Shown one piece after another: positions 1 through 8,373 of a stretch of 64,000 bases of DNA. Location: NCBI RefSeq assembly GCF_002940685.1, contig NZ_PNFP01000001.1, forward strand, positions 186,001-250,000, in the 5' to 3' direction. Numbering within the stretch: the first letter of the stretch is position 1; each line of letters starts with the position of its first letter. The DNA is from Ensifer adhaerens (GTDB taxonomy: Bacteria; Pseudomonadota; Alphaproteobacteria; Rhizobiales; Rhizobiaceae). The notes beneath the pieces are model-generated. The model was not told where the DNA came from, searched no databases, and saw only the letters and a program-made list of their open reading frames with translations. Position numbers and translations under genes: made by a program.

Positions 1-968
1 CCGAGCGCGATGCCGCTTGCCTCGGGCATGATCGCGAGCGCTGCAAGAAAATCCTCGTCGAGCGGATAGGTCTCGCCATAGACGCGGGCCTTTTCGACCA
101 TCTCCATCTCGAAGCGACGCCGCTGTTCCGTCGCATCCGTCAGTTCGCCGAAGGCATTGGCAAGCTCGACGCCGCAGGCATAGAGCTCGAAGCGTTCGGC
201 AACGCGACGGTCGCGTGCGGCAGGACGCGCCAGTGCCGCCTCGGCGGTCGGATATTCGTCGAGGATCGTCGCGCGGCCGAAGCCGAGATGCGGCTCGATC
301 TTTTCGACGAGCACCCGGCTGAAAAGATCGGCCCAGGTGTCGTCATGGGCGACCCGAAGGCCGGCTGCCGCCATCGCGGCGGCCAGATGGTCGCGGTCGG
401 TTTCGCCATTGGCGGCGATCGAGGCCAATAGGTCGATGCCGGCAAAGCGCTCGAAGGCGTCCGCCACGCTGAGGCGCTCCGGAGCGGCAAAGGGATCGCA
501 GGCCTGCCCCTGGAAAATGAACTGCTTCGTGCCGGTGGTTTCCGCCGCAAGCGCCAGGATCTCGGCGCAATCGCGCATCAGCGCTTCGTAGCTCTCACCG
601 GCGCGGTACCATTCGAGCATGGTGAACTCGGGATGATGCAGCGGCCCGCGTTCGCGGTTGCGATAGACATGGGCGAAACAGGCGATGCGTTGCTCCCCGG
701 CGGCAAGCAGCTTCTTGCAGGCAAATTCCGGCGAGGTGTGCAGAAAGAGCGGATGGCTCGAGCCGTCGTGGTTGAGAGCCTGCGTTTCGAAGGCATGCAG
801 ATGCGCTTCGTTGCCGGGCGAAACCTGCAAGGTCGCCGTATCCACCTCGATGAAGTCGCGCGCCTCGAAGAACCGGCGCAATGCCGATTGGATCCGGTTG
901 CGGCCGAGAAGAAACGGGCGCCGGTCGGCATGGACATCGGGTGTCCACCAGGGTGAGGCATGCGACAT
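1..968 (-). CDS. epmA: EF-P--lysine aminoacylase EpmA (GenX/PoxA), C-terminus off left edge
   Basis: The minus-strand frame is open from an ATG at 968 to the left edge, about 322 codons. It encodes a class II lysyl-tRNA-synthetase-like catalytic core with no tRNA anticodon domain. The class II motif 2 region reads [19 protein letters not shown], and a later segment reads [12 protein letters not shown], both close to E. coli EpmA. The enzyme is known to attach (R)-beta-lysine or lysine to a conserved lysine of elongation factor P. Compared with the roughly 325-residue E. coli protein, only the last 25 or so residues should be missing. It is divergent from efp, its substrate gene, across about 160 bases, which supports the call. 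The overlapping frames on both strands are shadows. Confidence 0.93.
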   Translation of the reverse strand, partial: MSHASPWWTPDVHADRRPFLLGRNRIQSALRRFFEARDFIEVDTATLQVSPGNEAHLHAFETQALNHDGSSHPLFLHTSPEFACKKLLAAGEQRIACFAHVYRNRERGPLHHPEFTMLEWYRAGESYEALMRDCAEILALAAETTGTKQFIFQGQACDPFAAPERLSVADAFERFAGIDLLASIAANGETDRDHLAAAMAAAGLRVAHDDTWADLFSRVLVEKIEPHLGFGRATILDEYPTAEAALARPAARDRRVAERFELYACGVELANAFGELTDATEQRRRFEMEMVEKARVYGETYPLDEDFLAALAIMPEASGIAL

Positions 969-1128
969 GATCGGTTCGGTCCAGGCTTTCTTCGTGCAGA
1001 TACCGGCTCAGGCTGGCTATTTGCGCGAAATTAGGGTAGTGGCGGCGCGAAATCCTTCTTTCCGCGTCCTTCAGGGCCCATGTTTCCGGCCCGCGGTGTC
1101 GCGCATACCTCTGTTACAAGGAAGACTA

Positions 1129-1698
1129 ATGGTCAAGGTCATCGCTTCATCTGTCCGTAAGGGCAACGTTCTCGACGTCGACGGCAAGCTCTATGTCGTG
1201 CTCACCGCCCAGAACTTCCACCCGGGCAAGGGCACGCCGGTCACCCAGGTCGACATGCGCCGCATTTCCGACGGCGTGAAGGTCTCCGAGCGCTACCGCA
1301 CGACCGAGCAGGTCGAGCGCGCCTTCGTCGAAGACCGCGAGCACACCTTCCTTTATGAAGATGCCGAAGGCTTCCACTTCATGAACCCGGAAAGCTATGA
1401 CCAGCTGGTCATGACCACCGAGGACATCGGCGATCTCAAGGCCTACCTGCAGGAAGGCATGGCCGTCATTCTTTCGATCCACGAAGGCCTGGCGATCGCC
1501 ATCGACCTGCCGCGCCACGTGATCCTCGAAATCACCGAGACCGAGCCGGTCGTCAAGGGCCAGACGGCGTCGTCGTCCTACAAGCCGGCGGTTCTGTCGA
1601 ACGGCGTTCGCACGCTCGTTCCGCCGCACATCCAGGCCGGCACCCGCGTCGTCATCGCGACCGAAGACGGTTCCTACGTCGAGCGCGCCAAGGACTGA
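1129..1698 (+). CDS. efp: Elongation factor P
   Basis: The product is 189 residues, the normal EF-P length, with an N-terminal KOW-like barrel followed by two OB-fold domains. EF-P binds the ribosome and relieves stalling at polyproline stretches. The modification loop reads HPGKG and places the modifiable lysine exactly at residue 34, as in E. coli. The frame is open further upstream (to about 685), but that extension is antisense to epmA. The ATG at 1129 gives the canonical [13 protein letters not shown] start, with an AAGGAAGA Shine-Dalgarno sequence just before it. The gene is divergent from epmA, so modifier and substrate are neighbours. The partner lysine 2,3-aminomutase gene (epmB) is not in this window. 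Confidence 0.97.
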   Translation: MVKVIASSVRKGNVLDVDGKLYVVLTAQNFHPGKGTPVTQVDMRRISDGVKVSERYRTTEQVERAFVEDREHTFLYEDAEGFHFMNPESYDQLVMTTEDIGDLKAYLQEGMAVILSIHEGLAIAIDLPRHVILEITETEPVVKGQTASSSYKPAVLSNGVRTLVPPHIQAGTRVVIATEDGSYVERAKD

Positions 1699-1724
1699 GG
1701 CGAAAGCCGACATCGCATTGGAGC

Positions 1725-1758
1725 GGGGACGGTGGCTTTAGCTGCCGTCCCCGTTTTC
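1725..1758 (+). terminator. Rho-independent terminator of efp
   Basis: GGGGACGG pairs with CCGTCCCC, and the stem extends inward by four pairs including G-U to a TTTA loop. A GTTTTCGTTT tail follows. It lies 27 bases past the efp stop codon. Confidence 0.8.
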
Positions 1759-1860
1759 GTTTCGGCAGGCCTGGATGAGCAACCAGAAATTTAAGGGGCG
1801 CATTTCGAAAAACGGGTGCTAGGATGCCCGCGCTACGACGCGTGTCACGAGAGGGTCTGC

Positions 1861-3102
1861 ATGTTCCCATTGTCGCATATGATGAAGTCGTTCATTCGCA
1901 AGGGTCGCCTGACGGTGATCGACGCCGACGGAAAACGCCACGTCTTTTCCGGAACGCCCGGGCCCGAGGTGACGATGCGGCTCACTGACAAGAAGCTCTA
2001 TCGCAGTCTCGTCTTCAATGCGGAACTCGCCGCCGGCGAAGCCTACATGGACGGCACCATGCGCTTCGAGGAAGGCTCGACGCTCCGGGACTTCCTGACG
2101 CTGTTTTCGATCAACCGCCTGTCGCTTGGCTCCTATCCGATCCAGAAGGTGCTGCGCGCGGTCAAGATGCGCTTCCGCAAGCGCCAGCAGGCCAATCCCA
2201 AGGGCAAGGCGCAAGAGAACGTCGCGCATCACTACGATCTCGGCAACGAATTCTACAAGCTGTTCCTCGACGAGAACATGCTCTACTCCTGCGCCTACTT
2301 CCGCGAACCCAACGAGACGCTCGAGACGGCGCAGCGCAACAAGCTCAGGCTGCTTGCCTCCAAGCTCTGCCTGGAGCCCGGCATGAAGGTGCTCGACATC
2401 GGCTGCGGCTGGGGCGATCTCGCGATGTATCTCGCGCAGCTGGCCGACGTTCAGGTGCTCGGCGTCACCCTTTCCAAGGAGCAGCAGGCGCTTGCCACCG
2501 AACGGGCGCGCAAGGCGGGCCTGGCGGACCGGGTGCGCTTCGAGCTCAAGGACTATCGTGACGTTCAGGGACCGTTCGACCGGATCGTTTCGGTCGGCAT
2601 GTTCGAACATGTCGGCGTGCATCACTATGACGAGTTCTTCAAGAAGCTGAACGCGCTGATGCCGGATGATGGCGTCGCCGTCTTGCATTCGATCGGCCAT
2701 ATGAGTCCGCCCGGCATGGCGAGTTCCTGGCTTCGCAAGTACATCTTCCCCGGCGCCTATTCGCCGGCGCTGTCGGAGGTCTTCGAGGTCGTCGAGCGCA
2801 ACAGTCTCTGGGTCAGCGATCTCGAATTCCTGCGGGTGCACTACGCGACGACGCTCGCCCATTGGGGCGCACGCTTCGAGGCCAACCGCGACAAGGTGAT
2901 CGCCATGTATGACGAGCGCTTCGCCCGCATGTGGGAGTTCTACCTGATCAGCGCCGAGATGATGTTCCGCACCGGCAGCCAGCTCGTCTTCCACATGCAG
3001 CTGTCGCGCTCGCGCGATGCGGCGCCGATCGTGCGCGACTACATCACCGATCGCCAGCGCGATTTCATGGCCCGCGAGCAGGCGCTCGCACTCACCCTTT
3101 GA
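1861..3102 (+). CDS. cfa: Cyclopropane-fatty-acyl-phospholipid synthase
   Basis: A 413-residue SAM-dependent methyltransferase of the CFA/mycolic acid synthase family. It adds a methylene bridge to cis double bonds of membrane phospholipid acyl chains. An N-terminal lipid-binding region of about 110 residues precedes the signature HYDLGNEFY (residues 124-132) and the SAM-binding motif VLDIGCGWG (177-185). C-terminal features include a GMFEHVG segment and SWLRKYIFPGAY. I chose the ATG at 1861, with AGAGGG about 8 bases upstream; the frame is open to 1816 but the extra residues do not look conserved. The 3' end overlaps the convergent gene at 3092 by 11 bases. Rhizobia often carry more than one cfa paralogue, so the copy number in this strain is unknown. 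Confidence 0.95.
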   Translation: MFPLSHMMKSFIRKGRLTVIDADGKRHVFSGTPGPEVTMRLTDKKLYRSLVFNAELAAGEAYMDGTMRFEEGSTLRDFLTLFSINRLSLGSYPIQKVLRAVKMRFRKRQQANPKGKAQENVAHHYDLGNEFYKLFLDENMLYSCAYFREPNETLETAQRNKLRLLASKLCLEPGMKVLDIGCGWGDLAMYLAQLADVQVLGVTLSKEQQALATERARKAGLADRVRFELKDYRDVQGPFDRIVSVGMFEHVGVHHYDEFFKKLNALMPDDGVAVLHSIGHMSPPGMASSWLRKYIFPGAYSPALSEVFEVVERNSLWVSDLEFLRVHYATTLAHWGARFEANRDKVIAMYDERFARMWEFYLISAEMMFRTGSQLVFHMQLSRSRDAAPIVRDYITDRQRDFMAREQALALTL

Positions 3103-3922
3103 ACGCGTGATCGCTGTCGCCGTGCCAGCGCAGCCGTTTGTAGTCGAAGCCGAACTCGAGCGTCGGCTTGACGATCGCGAAGAACGGCGAGAGGTCGAAA
3201 TCCCTGGGCGTGTAGAGCGAATGATGCCGGATGTGCAGGATCTCCTCGCGTGAATAGGTCGAGGTCGCAGCCGCCCGCCCGGGCGCGCGGGTGACCTCCG
3301 GCAGGATCGGGTAGCGGATCTGCTCGAAGGCTGCGGCGATCAGTGTCGAGCAGATCGCCCGTGTCGGATCACCGGAGCCGAAGGCAAGCAGCCGTCGTCG
3401 CCAACGCACCGGCACCGGCGGCGTCGGCAGGAAATAGCGCAGCATGTCGAGGATGTTCTTCAGGTCGTATTTCATCCCGAGCCTGGAGATCATGAAGCCG
3501 ACGAGCGCCGTGCGGTCGTCCGGCGTCAGCGCGATCGGCCGGCAGATGCGCGTGTTGAACGAGGCGTATTTCTTCAGCGGCACGGCGACGCAGCCCTCAC
3601 CGATGTTCACCTCGATCAGTTGCGGCCGCTCGATGACCGGCAATGTCGCCTGATCGAGCGTCAGCGGCATCTGGTCGCCGGCGAAGAAGGCTGCATGCGA
3701 CCAGGTCGATTGCGTCAGATACTTGATCGCCGCCGATACCTTCTGGTTGCCCTCGATCAGGAGAACGTCGCCCGGGCGCAGCGTGCGCGCAAGCGTTTCC
3801 TGGTCGGAGGGCGTGTAGGGTTCGTAGCCCGATGTCTGCGCTTGCAGGCGCGCGGCAAGCCGGGCGCCGAGACGGTCCAGCAGCGTGTCCTTGCTTTCGG
3901 AAAGCGGATAGATGGTCCTCAT
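3092..3922 (-). CDS. YiiX-like permuted papain-fold (NlpC/P60-type) hydrolase
   Basis: A 276-residue protein resembling the YiiX/YebB-like lipo-proteins, permuted NlpC/P60 enzymes. The expected layout is seen: RPGDVLLIEG near residue 50 (strand before the active site), then TQSTWSHAAFF with the candidate catalytic histidine, then a late AICSTLIAAAF segment with the candidate nucleophilic cysteine. Known relatives cleave amide or peptide bonds in the envelope or act on lipid substrates, but no substrate can be assigned here. No clear signal peptide is visible. The gene is convergent with cfa, overlapping it by 11 bases, and divergent from mbfA. The AUG at 3922 was taken because the conserved domain begins about 45 residues later. 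Confidence 0.72.
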   Translation of the reverse strand: MRTIYPLSESKDTLLDRLGARLAARLQAQTSGYEPYTPSDQETLARTLRPGDVLLIEGNQKVSAAIKYLTQSTWSHAAFFAGDQMPLTLDQATLPVIERPQLIEVNIGEGCVAVPLKKYASFNTRICRPIALTPDDRTALVGFMISRLGMKYDLKNILDMLRYFLPTPPVPVRWRRRLLAFGSGDPTRAICSTLIAAAFEQIRYPILPEVTRAPGRAAATSTYSREEILHIRHHSLYTPRDFDLSPFFAIVKPTLEFGFDYKRLRWHGDSDHAFKG

Positions 3923-4055
3923 CGAGGCGATTGCTCCGGGGAGGGGAATGAGATTCGCGAGTGGCCGGCATGGTGGCCGAGCCGCGACACTCTGTCGAGC
4001 GATTGTTACATGATTGCATGGCTTTGGCCTTGACGGTGCGATTCAGGGTTTCTAT

Positions 4056-4072
4056 TTTAGAATCATTCTAAA
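4056..4072 (+). promoter_or_regulatory. ICE box (Irr operator) of mbfA
   Basis: TTTAGAA-TCA-TTCTAAA is a perfect inverted repeat matching the iron-control element bound by the Irr regulator in Rhizobiales. It ends 15 bases before the mbfA start codon, so bound Irr would block transcription. Known mbfA genes of Agrobacterium and Bradyrhizobium are repressed by Irr under iron limitation. Confidence 0.9.
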
Positions 4073-4087
4073 CAAGGTTTTCTCCCA

Positions 4088-5071
4088 ATGTTTTCCCGCC
4101 TCTTCTCCCGTTCCAAACGTCCGTTTCTTTCCTTGAGCGAGCAGGAAATCCTGGCGCTCGCCATCTCCTCCGAGGAGGACGACGGGCGCATCTACCTCGC
4201 CTATGCCGACGCGCTTCGGGTGCAATATCCCCACTCGGCAAAGGTGTTCGAGGAGATGGCGGAGGAGGAAAGCCACCACAGGCAATGGTTGATCGATCTG
4301 CACATCCAGCGCTTCGGCAACCGCATTCCGCTCATCCGCCGCGAGCATGTGCGCGACTTCCCCGAGCGCAAGCCCGACTGGCTGATCGCCGAAATGCCGA
4401 TCGAAAAGGCGCGCGAGGAGGCCGAAGCGATGGAGGAGGCGGCGCACCGCTTCTATGTCGAGGCCGCCGCCAGAACCCAGGATGCGGCGACCCGCAAGCT
4501 GCTCGGCGACCTCGCGATCGCCGAGAAGTCGCATGAATCGCTCGCCCGCCGGCTTGGCGAAGAGCACACGCCCGAAGACGTGCGCGCCGAGGAGGACCAG
4601 ACCTCGCGCCGTCAGTTCATTCTCACCTACGTTCAGCCCGGTCTCGCCGGGCTGATGGACGGCTCGGTGTCGACGCTGGCGCCGATCTTTGCCGCCGCCT
4701 TCGCCACCCAGGACACCTGGCAGACCTTCCTCGTCGGCCTCTCGGCCTCCGTCGGCGCCGGCATCTCCATGGGCTTCACCGAAGCCGCCCACGACGACGG
4801 CAAGCTTTCAGGGCGCGGCTCGCCGATCAAGCGCGGCCTTGCCTCGGGCATCATGACCGCGCTCGGCGGTCTCGGCCATGCGCTGCCCTATCTGATCCCG
4901 CATTTCTGGACGGCGACCGCCACCGCGGCGGGGATCGTGTTCTTCGAACTCTGGGCGATCGCCTTCATCCAGAACCGCTACATGGAAACGCCGTTCCTGA
5001 GAGCCGCATTCCAGGTGGTGCTTGGCGGCGGCCTGGTGCTTGCGGCCGGCATCCTGATCGGCAACGCCTGA
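4088..5071 (+). CDS. mbfA: Membrane-bound ferritin MbfA (erythrin-VIT1 iron exporter)
   Basis: A 327-residue fusion. Residues about 15-170 form a rubrerythrin/ferritin-like four-helix domain with carboxylate and ExxH ligands (EEESH at 59-63 and AEKSH near 150). Residues about 175-327 form a VIT1/CCC1-type transporter domain with several membrane segments, including GLMDGSVSTLAPIFAAAFA. In Rhizobiales this protein lowers intracellular iron by export and protects against iron and peroxide stress. The perfect ICE box directly upstream predicts repression by Irr when iron is low. The ATG at 4088 follows the operator by 15 bases, and the Shine-Dalgarno sequence is weak (AAGG). Transcription ends at a perfect bidirectional hairpin just downstream. 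Confidence 0.94.
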   Translation: MFSRLFSRSKRPFLSLSEQEILALAISSEEDDGRIYLAYADALRVQYPHSAKVFEEMAEEESHHRQWLIDLHIQRFGNRIPLIRREHVRDFPERKPDWLIAEMPIEKAREEAEAMEEAAHRFYVEAAARTQDAATRKLLGDLAIAEKSHESLARRLGEEHTPEDVRAEEDQTSRRQFILTYVQPGLAGLMDGSVSTLAPIFAAAFATQDTWQTFLVGLSASVGAGISMGFTEAAHDDGKLSGRGSPIKRGLASGIMTALGGLGHALPYLIPHFWTATATAAGIVFFELWAIAFIQNRYMETPFLRAAFQVVLGGGLVLAAGILIGNA

Positions 5072-5090
5072 GGCCGCAGGAGCAGATACG

Positions 5091-5119
5091 AAAAAGGGCC
5101 GGTTCGACCGGCCCTTTTT
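5091..5119. terminator. Bidirectional terminator between mbfA and BTLCP gene
   Basis: A perfect 13-bp stem (AAAAAGGGCCGGT / ACCGGCCCTTTTT) with a 3-base TCG loop. It has a run of five T on each strand and sits between two convergent genes. Confidence 0.93.
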
Positions 5120-5141
5120 CAAGCTCTTCGCTATGCTGAAA

Positions 5142-5762
5142 TCAGTTGCCGACCGAGCCGACGACGATTTCCGCGCCGTTCTGGATCGTGACCCAGCGAC
5201 CGCTGTGGTTCGAGGCCTGGCGCTTCAGGTAGCGATAGGGCGTGTTGGTCCAGAGCTTTACGCCGTTTTCGAGATTGTCGAGAATGAAGTCGCCCTGCGC
5301 GGTGCGCACGGTCAGCACCGCATGGCCTTCGCCATCGGGCTTGCGCACCACGGTGATCAGGAGGTCGCTGGCCGAGAAGCCCTTGCTCATCAGGCGCTTG
5401 CGCTTTTCGAGCACGAAGTCCTCGCAGTCGCCGGCATTGTCAGGATAGGACCAGACTTCGTCCCTGCCGTGCAGTTCCAGGTCGGTGATCGGCGTGATCT
5501 CGCGGTTGACGGCGGCATTCACCTGCCGGATCGTCGCCCAGCCACGTTCGGTCACGCGGGCCGCAACCGTGCCCTTGGAGCGCACATTGCACTCGCTCTT
5601 GTACGTCTGGCAGAATTCGTAGTGGCCGATCGGCTGCGATGTGGCTGAGCCGGTCTGCATCCATGGAGAAGAGCCTGCCTGTGCAGGAATTGCCGTGTTT
5701 GCTGAAATGAAAAGTGCGCAGACTGCCGCGATACTTCCCTTAACCCCAGTCCAAGACGCCAT
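5142..5762 (-). CDS. Exported BTLCP-family transglutaminase-like cysteine proteinase
   Basis: A 206-residue protein of the bacterial transglutaminase-like cysteine proteinase family (DUF920, the family that includes LapG). A signal peptide ending near PAQAG (residue 30) predicts export to the periplasm. The catalytic triad is visible as C113 in GDCEDF, H147 in GEGHAVL and D162 in ILDNLENG. LapG-type members cleave large surface adhesins, but no LapD or adhesin gene is nearby, so the substrate is unknown. Rhizobia commonly carry several stand-alone members. I chose the ATG at 5762 because GGGGAC precedes it and it begins the signal peptide; an upstream in-frame start at 5819 would add 19 uncharacteristic residues. 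It shares the terminator with mbfA. Confidence 0.86.
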   Translation of the reverse strand: MASWTGVKGSIAAVCALFISANTAIPAQAGSSPWMQTGSATSQPIGHYEFCQTYKSECNVRSKGTVAARVTERGWATIRQVNAAVNREITPITDLELHGRDEVWSYPDNAGDCEDFVLEKRKRLMSKGFSASDLLITVVRKPDGEGHAVLTVRTAQGDFILDNLENGVKLWTNTPYRYLKRQASNHSGRWVTIQNGAEIVVGSVGN

Positions 5763-6051
5763 ACAAGTCCCCTGCGACGCGGTATGCCGGACGCTCTCTG
5801 TCCGGACGTATTCGCGCAATCCTGAGTTGAAGGCAGCTTGTTTAGGTTCGTCCCCGGCGCTGCTCTAATCGTTAATAAAGAGTTAATAACGTCGGGGCGG
5901 CGGAGTCAATCTCCGGAATCGAGGCATAGGGTTTTATGGTTAAAACCAGGATCGGACGCGCGCGAACCGTTGCGCCGCAGGGGGTCTGCGACGCAGGACG
6001 GCTTTTGTCCTCAAGGTTCGGTCGGAAAGGAAGGAATAGTCCGGCGAGGGC

Positions 6052-6852
6052 TCAGGCGAGCATCGTGCCGATGGCCTGTTTCATTTTAGCGATGTCTTCT
6101 TCACGCGAGAGGCGATGGTCGCCATCGCGAATGAGCGTCATGACGACGTCGTCGGCGGGCAGGTGCTCCATCAGCCGCAAGGCGTGGGTATAGGGCACGT
6201 CGGGGTCGCGCATGCCCTGCAGGATGTGTACCGGGCAGCCGGTCGTGATCGTGCCGTCCAGCACCCGGTTGGCCCGCCCGTCCTCGATCAGCGCGCGGGT
6301 GAAGATGTTCGGCTCGGGGCTGTATTCGGAAGCCTCCTCGAAATAGCCGCGCTCGGCAAGCGAGGCCCTCTCGGCGTCCGACAGGTTGGGCTCGATCAGT
6401 TCGGCGGTAAAGTCCGGTGCCGGCGCGATCAGAACCAACCCGGCGACCCGGTCGCCTTCGCCGCGCTTTCTCAGCTCCTGGATCAGGCGCAGCGCAACCC
6501 AGCAGCCCATCGAAGATCCGATCAGCACAAGGCGCCCCTTGGTCGCGTGCTCGACGACCGCAAGGCTTTCCTCCAGCCAGCGCGAGATCGTGCCGTCGGT
6601 AAAGGCGCCGCCGGAGGCGCCGTGGCCGGAATAGTCGAAGCGTACGCAGTCAGTGCCCCGTTCTATGGCGTAGCGTTCGACCTCGACCGCCTTGGTGCCG
6701 GTCATGTCCGAGCGGTAGCCGCCGAGCCAGACGAGCGTCGGCTGCCCGGAGGGCTTGTCGGCACGCCACACGCGCATGGCGATCCTGCGCCCGGCTCCCG
6801 CCGCGCCGACCTCGATGAAGCTGATTTCCGTCTCGGCTGGCGTATTCTGCAT
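6052..6852 (-). CDS. Alpha/beta hydrolase (ABHD10-like)
   Basis: A 266-residue cytosolic alpha/beta hydrolase. The nucleophile elbow is GSSMG (S114), the acid is D216 or D218 in GMRDPDVPY, and the histidine is H246 in GDHRLS. The segment RFDYSGHGASGG is the usual oxyanion-side loop. The overall layout resembles the ABHD10/palmitoyl-protein thioesterase-like group common in alphaproteobacteria, but substrate specificity cannot be read from sequence. The ATG at 6852 follows GGAGAG at a good distance; a start at 6867 would lack one. It is divergent from infC and appears monocistronic. About 290 bases separate it from the BTLCP gene. They hold an 18-base inverted repeat (5930-5947) and no convincing gene. 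Confidence 0.82.
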   Translation of the reverse strand: MQNTPAETEISFIEVGAAGAGRRIAMRVWRADKPSGQPTLVWLGGYRSDMTGTKAVEVERYAIERGTDCVRFDYSGHGASGGAFTDGTISRWLEESLAVVEHATKGRLVLIGSSMGCWVALRLIQELRKRGEGDRVAGLVLIAPAPDFTAELIEPNLSDAERASLAERGYFEEASEYSPEPNIFTRALIEDGRANRVLDGTITTGCPVHILQGMRDPDVPYTHALRLMEHLPADDVVMTLIRDGDHRLSREEDIAKMKQAIGTMLA

Positions 6853-7072
6853 GCAAATTCTCTCCAAAGGCCGGTTTAGCGGGTGATTTTCTTTCTAAAA
6901 CAGATTCGTCTTGCTATCGACAGGTGGTGATTTTCCTTGCAAGCCGTGCTATTGACTCTGGCGCCGCAATTCACACATTGCCGTCGGTGACAGATTCAGG
7001 CGCTTCGTTTGGGATCGCGCCGGCGATCGAATTAAACAACATTTTTGGAAATAGCTCGAGGAGAGTACGACC

Positions 7073-7609
7073 ATTCGCAGACCGTTCAAAGCGGACGCCC
7101 CCGTCAAGGAGGGGCCGCGCTCAAACAAGGAAATCCGGGTTCCCCGGGTTCAGCTTATCGATGCCGAAGGCCAGAACGTCGGCGTCGTTCCGATCGACCA
7201 GGCGCTCCGCATGGCGGACGAGGCCGGTCTTGATCTGGTGGAAATCGCGCCGAACTCCGAACCGCCGGTGTGCAAGATCCTCGATCTTGGCAAGCTGAAG
7301 TTCGCCAACCAGAAGAAGGCGGCCGAAGCGCGCAAGAAGCAGAAGATCGTCGAAATCAAAGAAATCAAGATGCGTCCCAACATCGACACGCACGACTATG
7401 ACGTGAAGATGCGGGCGATGAACCGGTTCTTCGAGGACGGCGACAAGGTCAAGGTCACGCTGAAGTTCCGCGGTCGCGAAATGGCGCACCAGGAACTCGG
7501 CATGAAGCTTCTGCTGCAGGTCAAGGACGACACCCAGGCGATCGCCAAGGTGGAAGCCGAGCCGAAGCTCGAAGGCCGCCAGATGATGATGGTTCTCGCG
7601 CCGCGCTAA
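7073..7609 (+). CDS. infC: Translation initiation factor IF-3, AUU start codon
   Basis: A 178-residue IF-3. The N-terminal domain runs from about residue 12 to 80 ([20 protein letters not shown]) and the C-terminal domain follows ([15 protein letters not shown]). IF-3 binds the 30S subunit and checks start codon choice. The first in-frame ATG is at 7211, but that would delete 46 conserved residues. An in-frame TAG at 7052 bounds the search, and the only fitting start is ATT at 7073, with GAGGAGA 8 bases upstream. AUU start codons on infC are known in E. coli and other bacteria and let IF-3 repress its own translation. A terminator follows immediately, so infC is not co-transcribed with rpmI here. 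Confidence 0.95.
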   Translation: MRRPFKADAPVKEGPRSNKEIRVPRVQLIDAEGQNVGVVPIDQALRMADEAGLDLVEIAPNSEPPVCKILDLGKLKFANQKKAAEARKKQKIVEIKEIKMRPNIDTHDYDVKMRAMNRFFEDGDKVKVTLKFRGREMAHQELGMKLLLQVKDDTQAIAKVEAEPKLEGRQMMMVLAPR

Positions 7610-7640
7610 GCCGCTTGCCGCCCATCCATCGCAATCGACG

Positions 7641-7667
7641 AAAAGCCGCCTCCGGGCGGCTTTTTTT
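7641..7667 (+). terminator. Rho-independent terminator of infC
   Basis: GCCGCC-TCCG-GGCGGC forms a 6-bp stem with a stable tetraloop. AAAA lies before it and seven T after it. It lies 31 bases past the infC stop. Confidence 0.92.
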
Positions 7668-7688
7668 GTTGTCGATCCTTTTGCCTTT

Positions 7689-7729
7689 CCTGACAGAGCG
7701 CTGACAATTGTCCTCAGCGAGCTGTCAGG
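7689..7729 (+). promoter_or_regulatory. Tandem OmpR-type box upstream of the poly-Asp/two-component module
   Basis: CTGACA occurs at 7690 and again at 7701, an 11-base period (6-bp half-sites, 5-bp spacer) typical of OmpR/PhoB-family regulator binding. A third copy in reverse orientation (CTGTCAG at 7722) makes CCTGACAG/CTGTCAGG an 8-bp inverted repeat. It lies 50-90 bases before the start codon at 7779. Binding by the regulator encoded at 9031 is an inference. Confidence 0.5.
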
Positions 7730-7778
7730 CATCCCGTGCCATTCTCTCCGCATCGCATCGGGAGAAGGAGCCGAGATC

Positions 7779-8279
7779 ATGACTTCAGTGCTGCGAAAGG
7801 CCTTGCTCGTTTCTACGGTCGCCGTCTGCGGCCTCGTTTCGGCGCCGATCGGCGCTTCGCTCGTTGCCGGCGGTGCCGCGCATCCTTTCTCGACCATGGC
7901 GTTGGCCGACGACGATGATGACGACGACAACAGTGGTCGCGGTGGTGGTGATGATGACGACCGTGGCGACGATCGCGACGATGACCGAGACGATGACGAT
8001 CATCGCGGCCCCGGTCACCGCGACGACGACGATGACGACATCGACGACGACTTCGACGATGCCCGGGATGACCATGAGATCGAACTGCGGGTTACCGACG
8101 AGAGCCTGCGAGGTCTGCGCAACGGTTCGCTGGTTGCCGTCGACAATCTCGGCCGGGTGCTCGAGGTCGATGTGGAATACGAACGGGGCGTTCGCGTCGT
8201 GACGGTCGAGCCGCGCGACAGCGATATCCGCCGCAATCCCGGACCGATCGGCAGCGTCTCCATCCGGCCGGCATTCTGA
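7779..8279 (+). CDS. Exported aspartate-rich protein (poly-Asp linker)
   Basis: A 166-residue protein with a signal peptide of about 43 residues ending near MALA. It is followed by roughly 60 residues that are mostly Asp with Gly, Arg and His (runs of up to seven Asp). A compact C-terminal part of about 65 residues (from ELRVTDESLRGL) looks like alternating strands. I do not recognise a named family; the C-terminal part could be a short, diverged PepSY-like fold. The Asp tract should bind divalent cations or basic peptides in the periplasm. GGAGAAGGAG precedes the start. It is the first gene of a four-gene module with a second poly-Asp protein and a two-component system, and a tandem OmpR-type box lies upstream. 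Confidence 0.8.
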   Translation: MTSVLRKALLVSTVAVCGLVSAPIGASLVAGGAAHPFSTMALADDDDDDDNSGRGGGDDDDRGDDRDDDRDDDDHRGPGHRDDDDDDIDDDFDDARDDHEIELRVTDESLRGLRNGSLVAVDNLGRVLEVDVEYERGVRVVTVEPRDSDIRRNPGPIGSVSIRPAF

Positions 8280-8373
8280 TCCGGCCGCAATTTGCCCGGC
8301 GCATTAGCCCCACACCATGCGCCGGAGCAATGGTCGGCCGTCACCAGCCCCGCCCGGCGGCCCGACCCGGCAA

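Noticed and set aside
685-1128. N-terminal extension of efp
   Set aside because: It overlaps epmA in antisense and would precede a perfectly canonical EF-P start with its own Shine-Dalgarno sequence.
5930-5947. GGTTTTA-TGGT-TAAAACC inverted repeat as an operator
   Set aside because: It is about 170 bases from the BTLCP start with no regulator gene nearby; symmetry alone is too little evidence.
7211-7609. infC starting at the first ATG
   Set aside because: It would remove 46 conserved residues of the IF-3 N-terminal domain, whereas ATT 7073 has a proper ribosome binding site.
7900-8075. Asp codon runs as a DNA satellite or CRISPR-like repeat
   Set aside because: The units are irregular GAC/GAT codons within one reading frame without spacers; it is protein low complexity.
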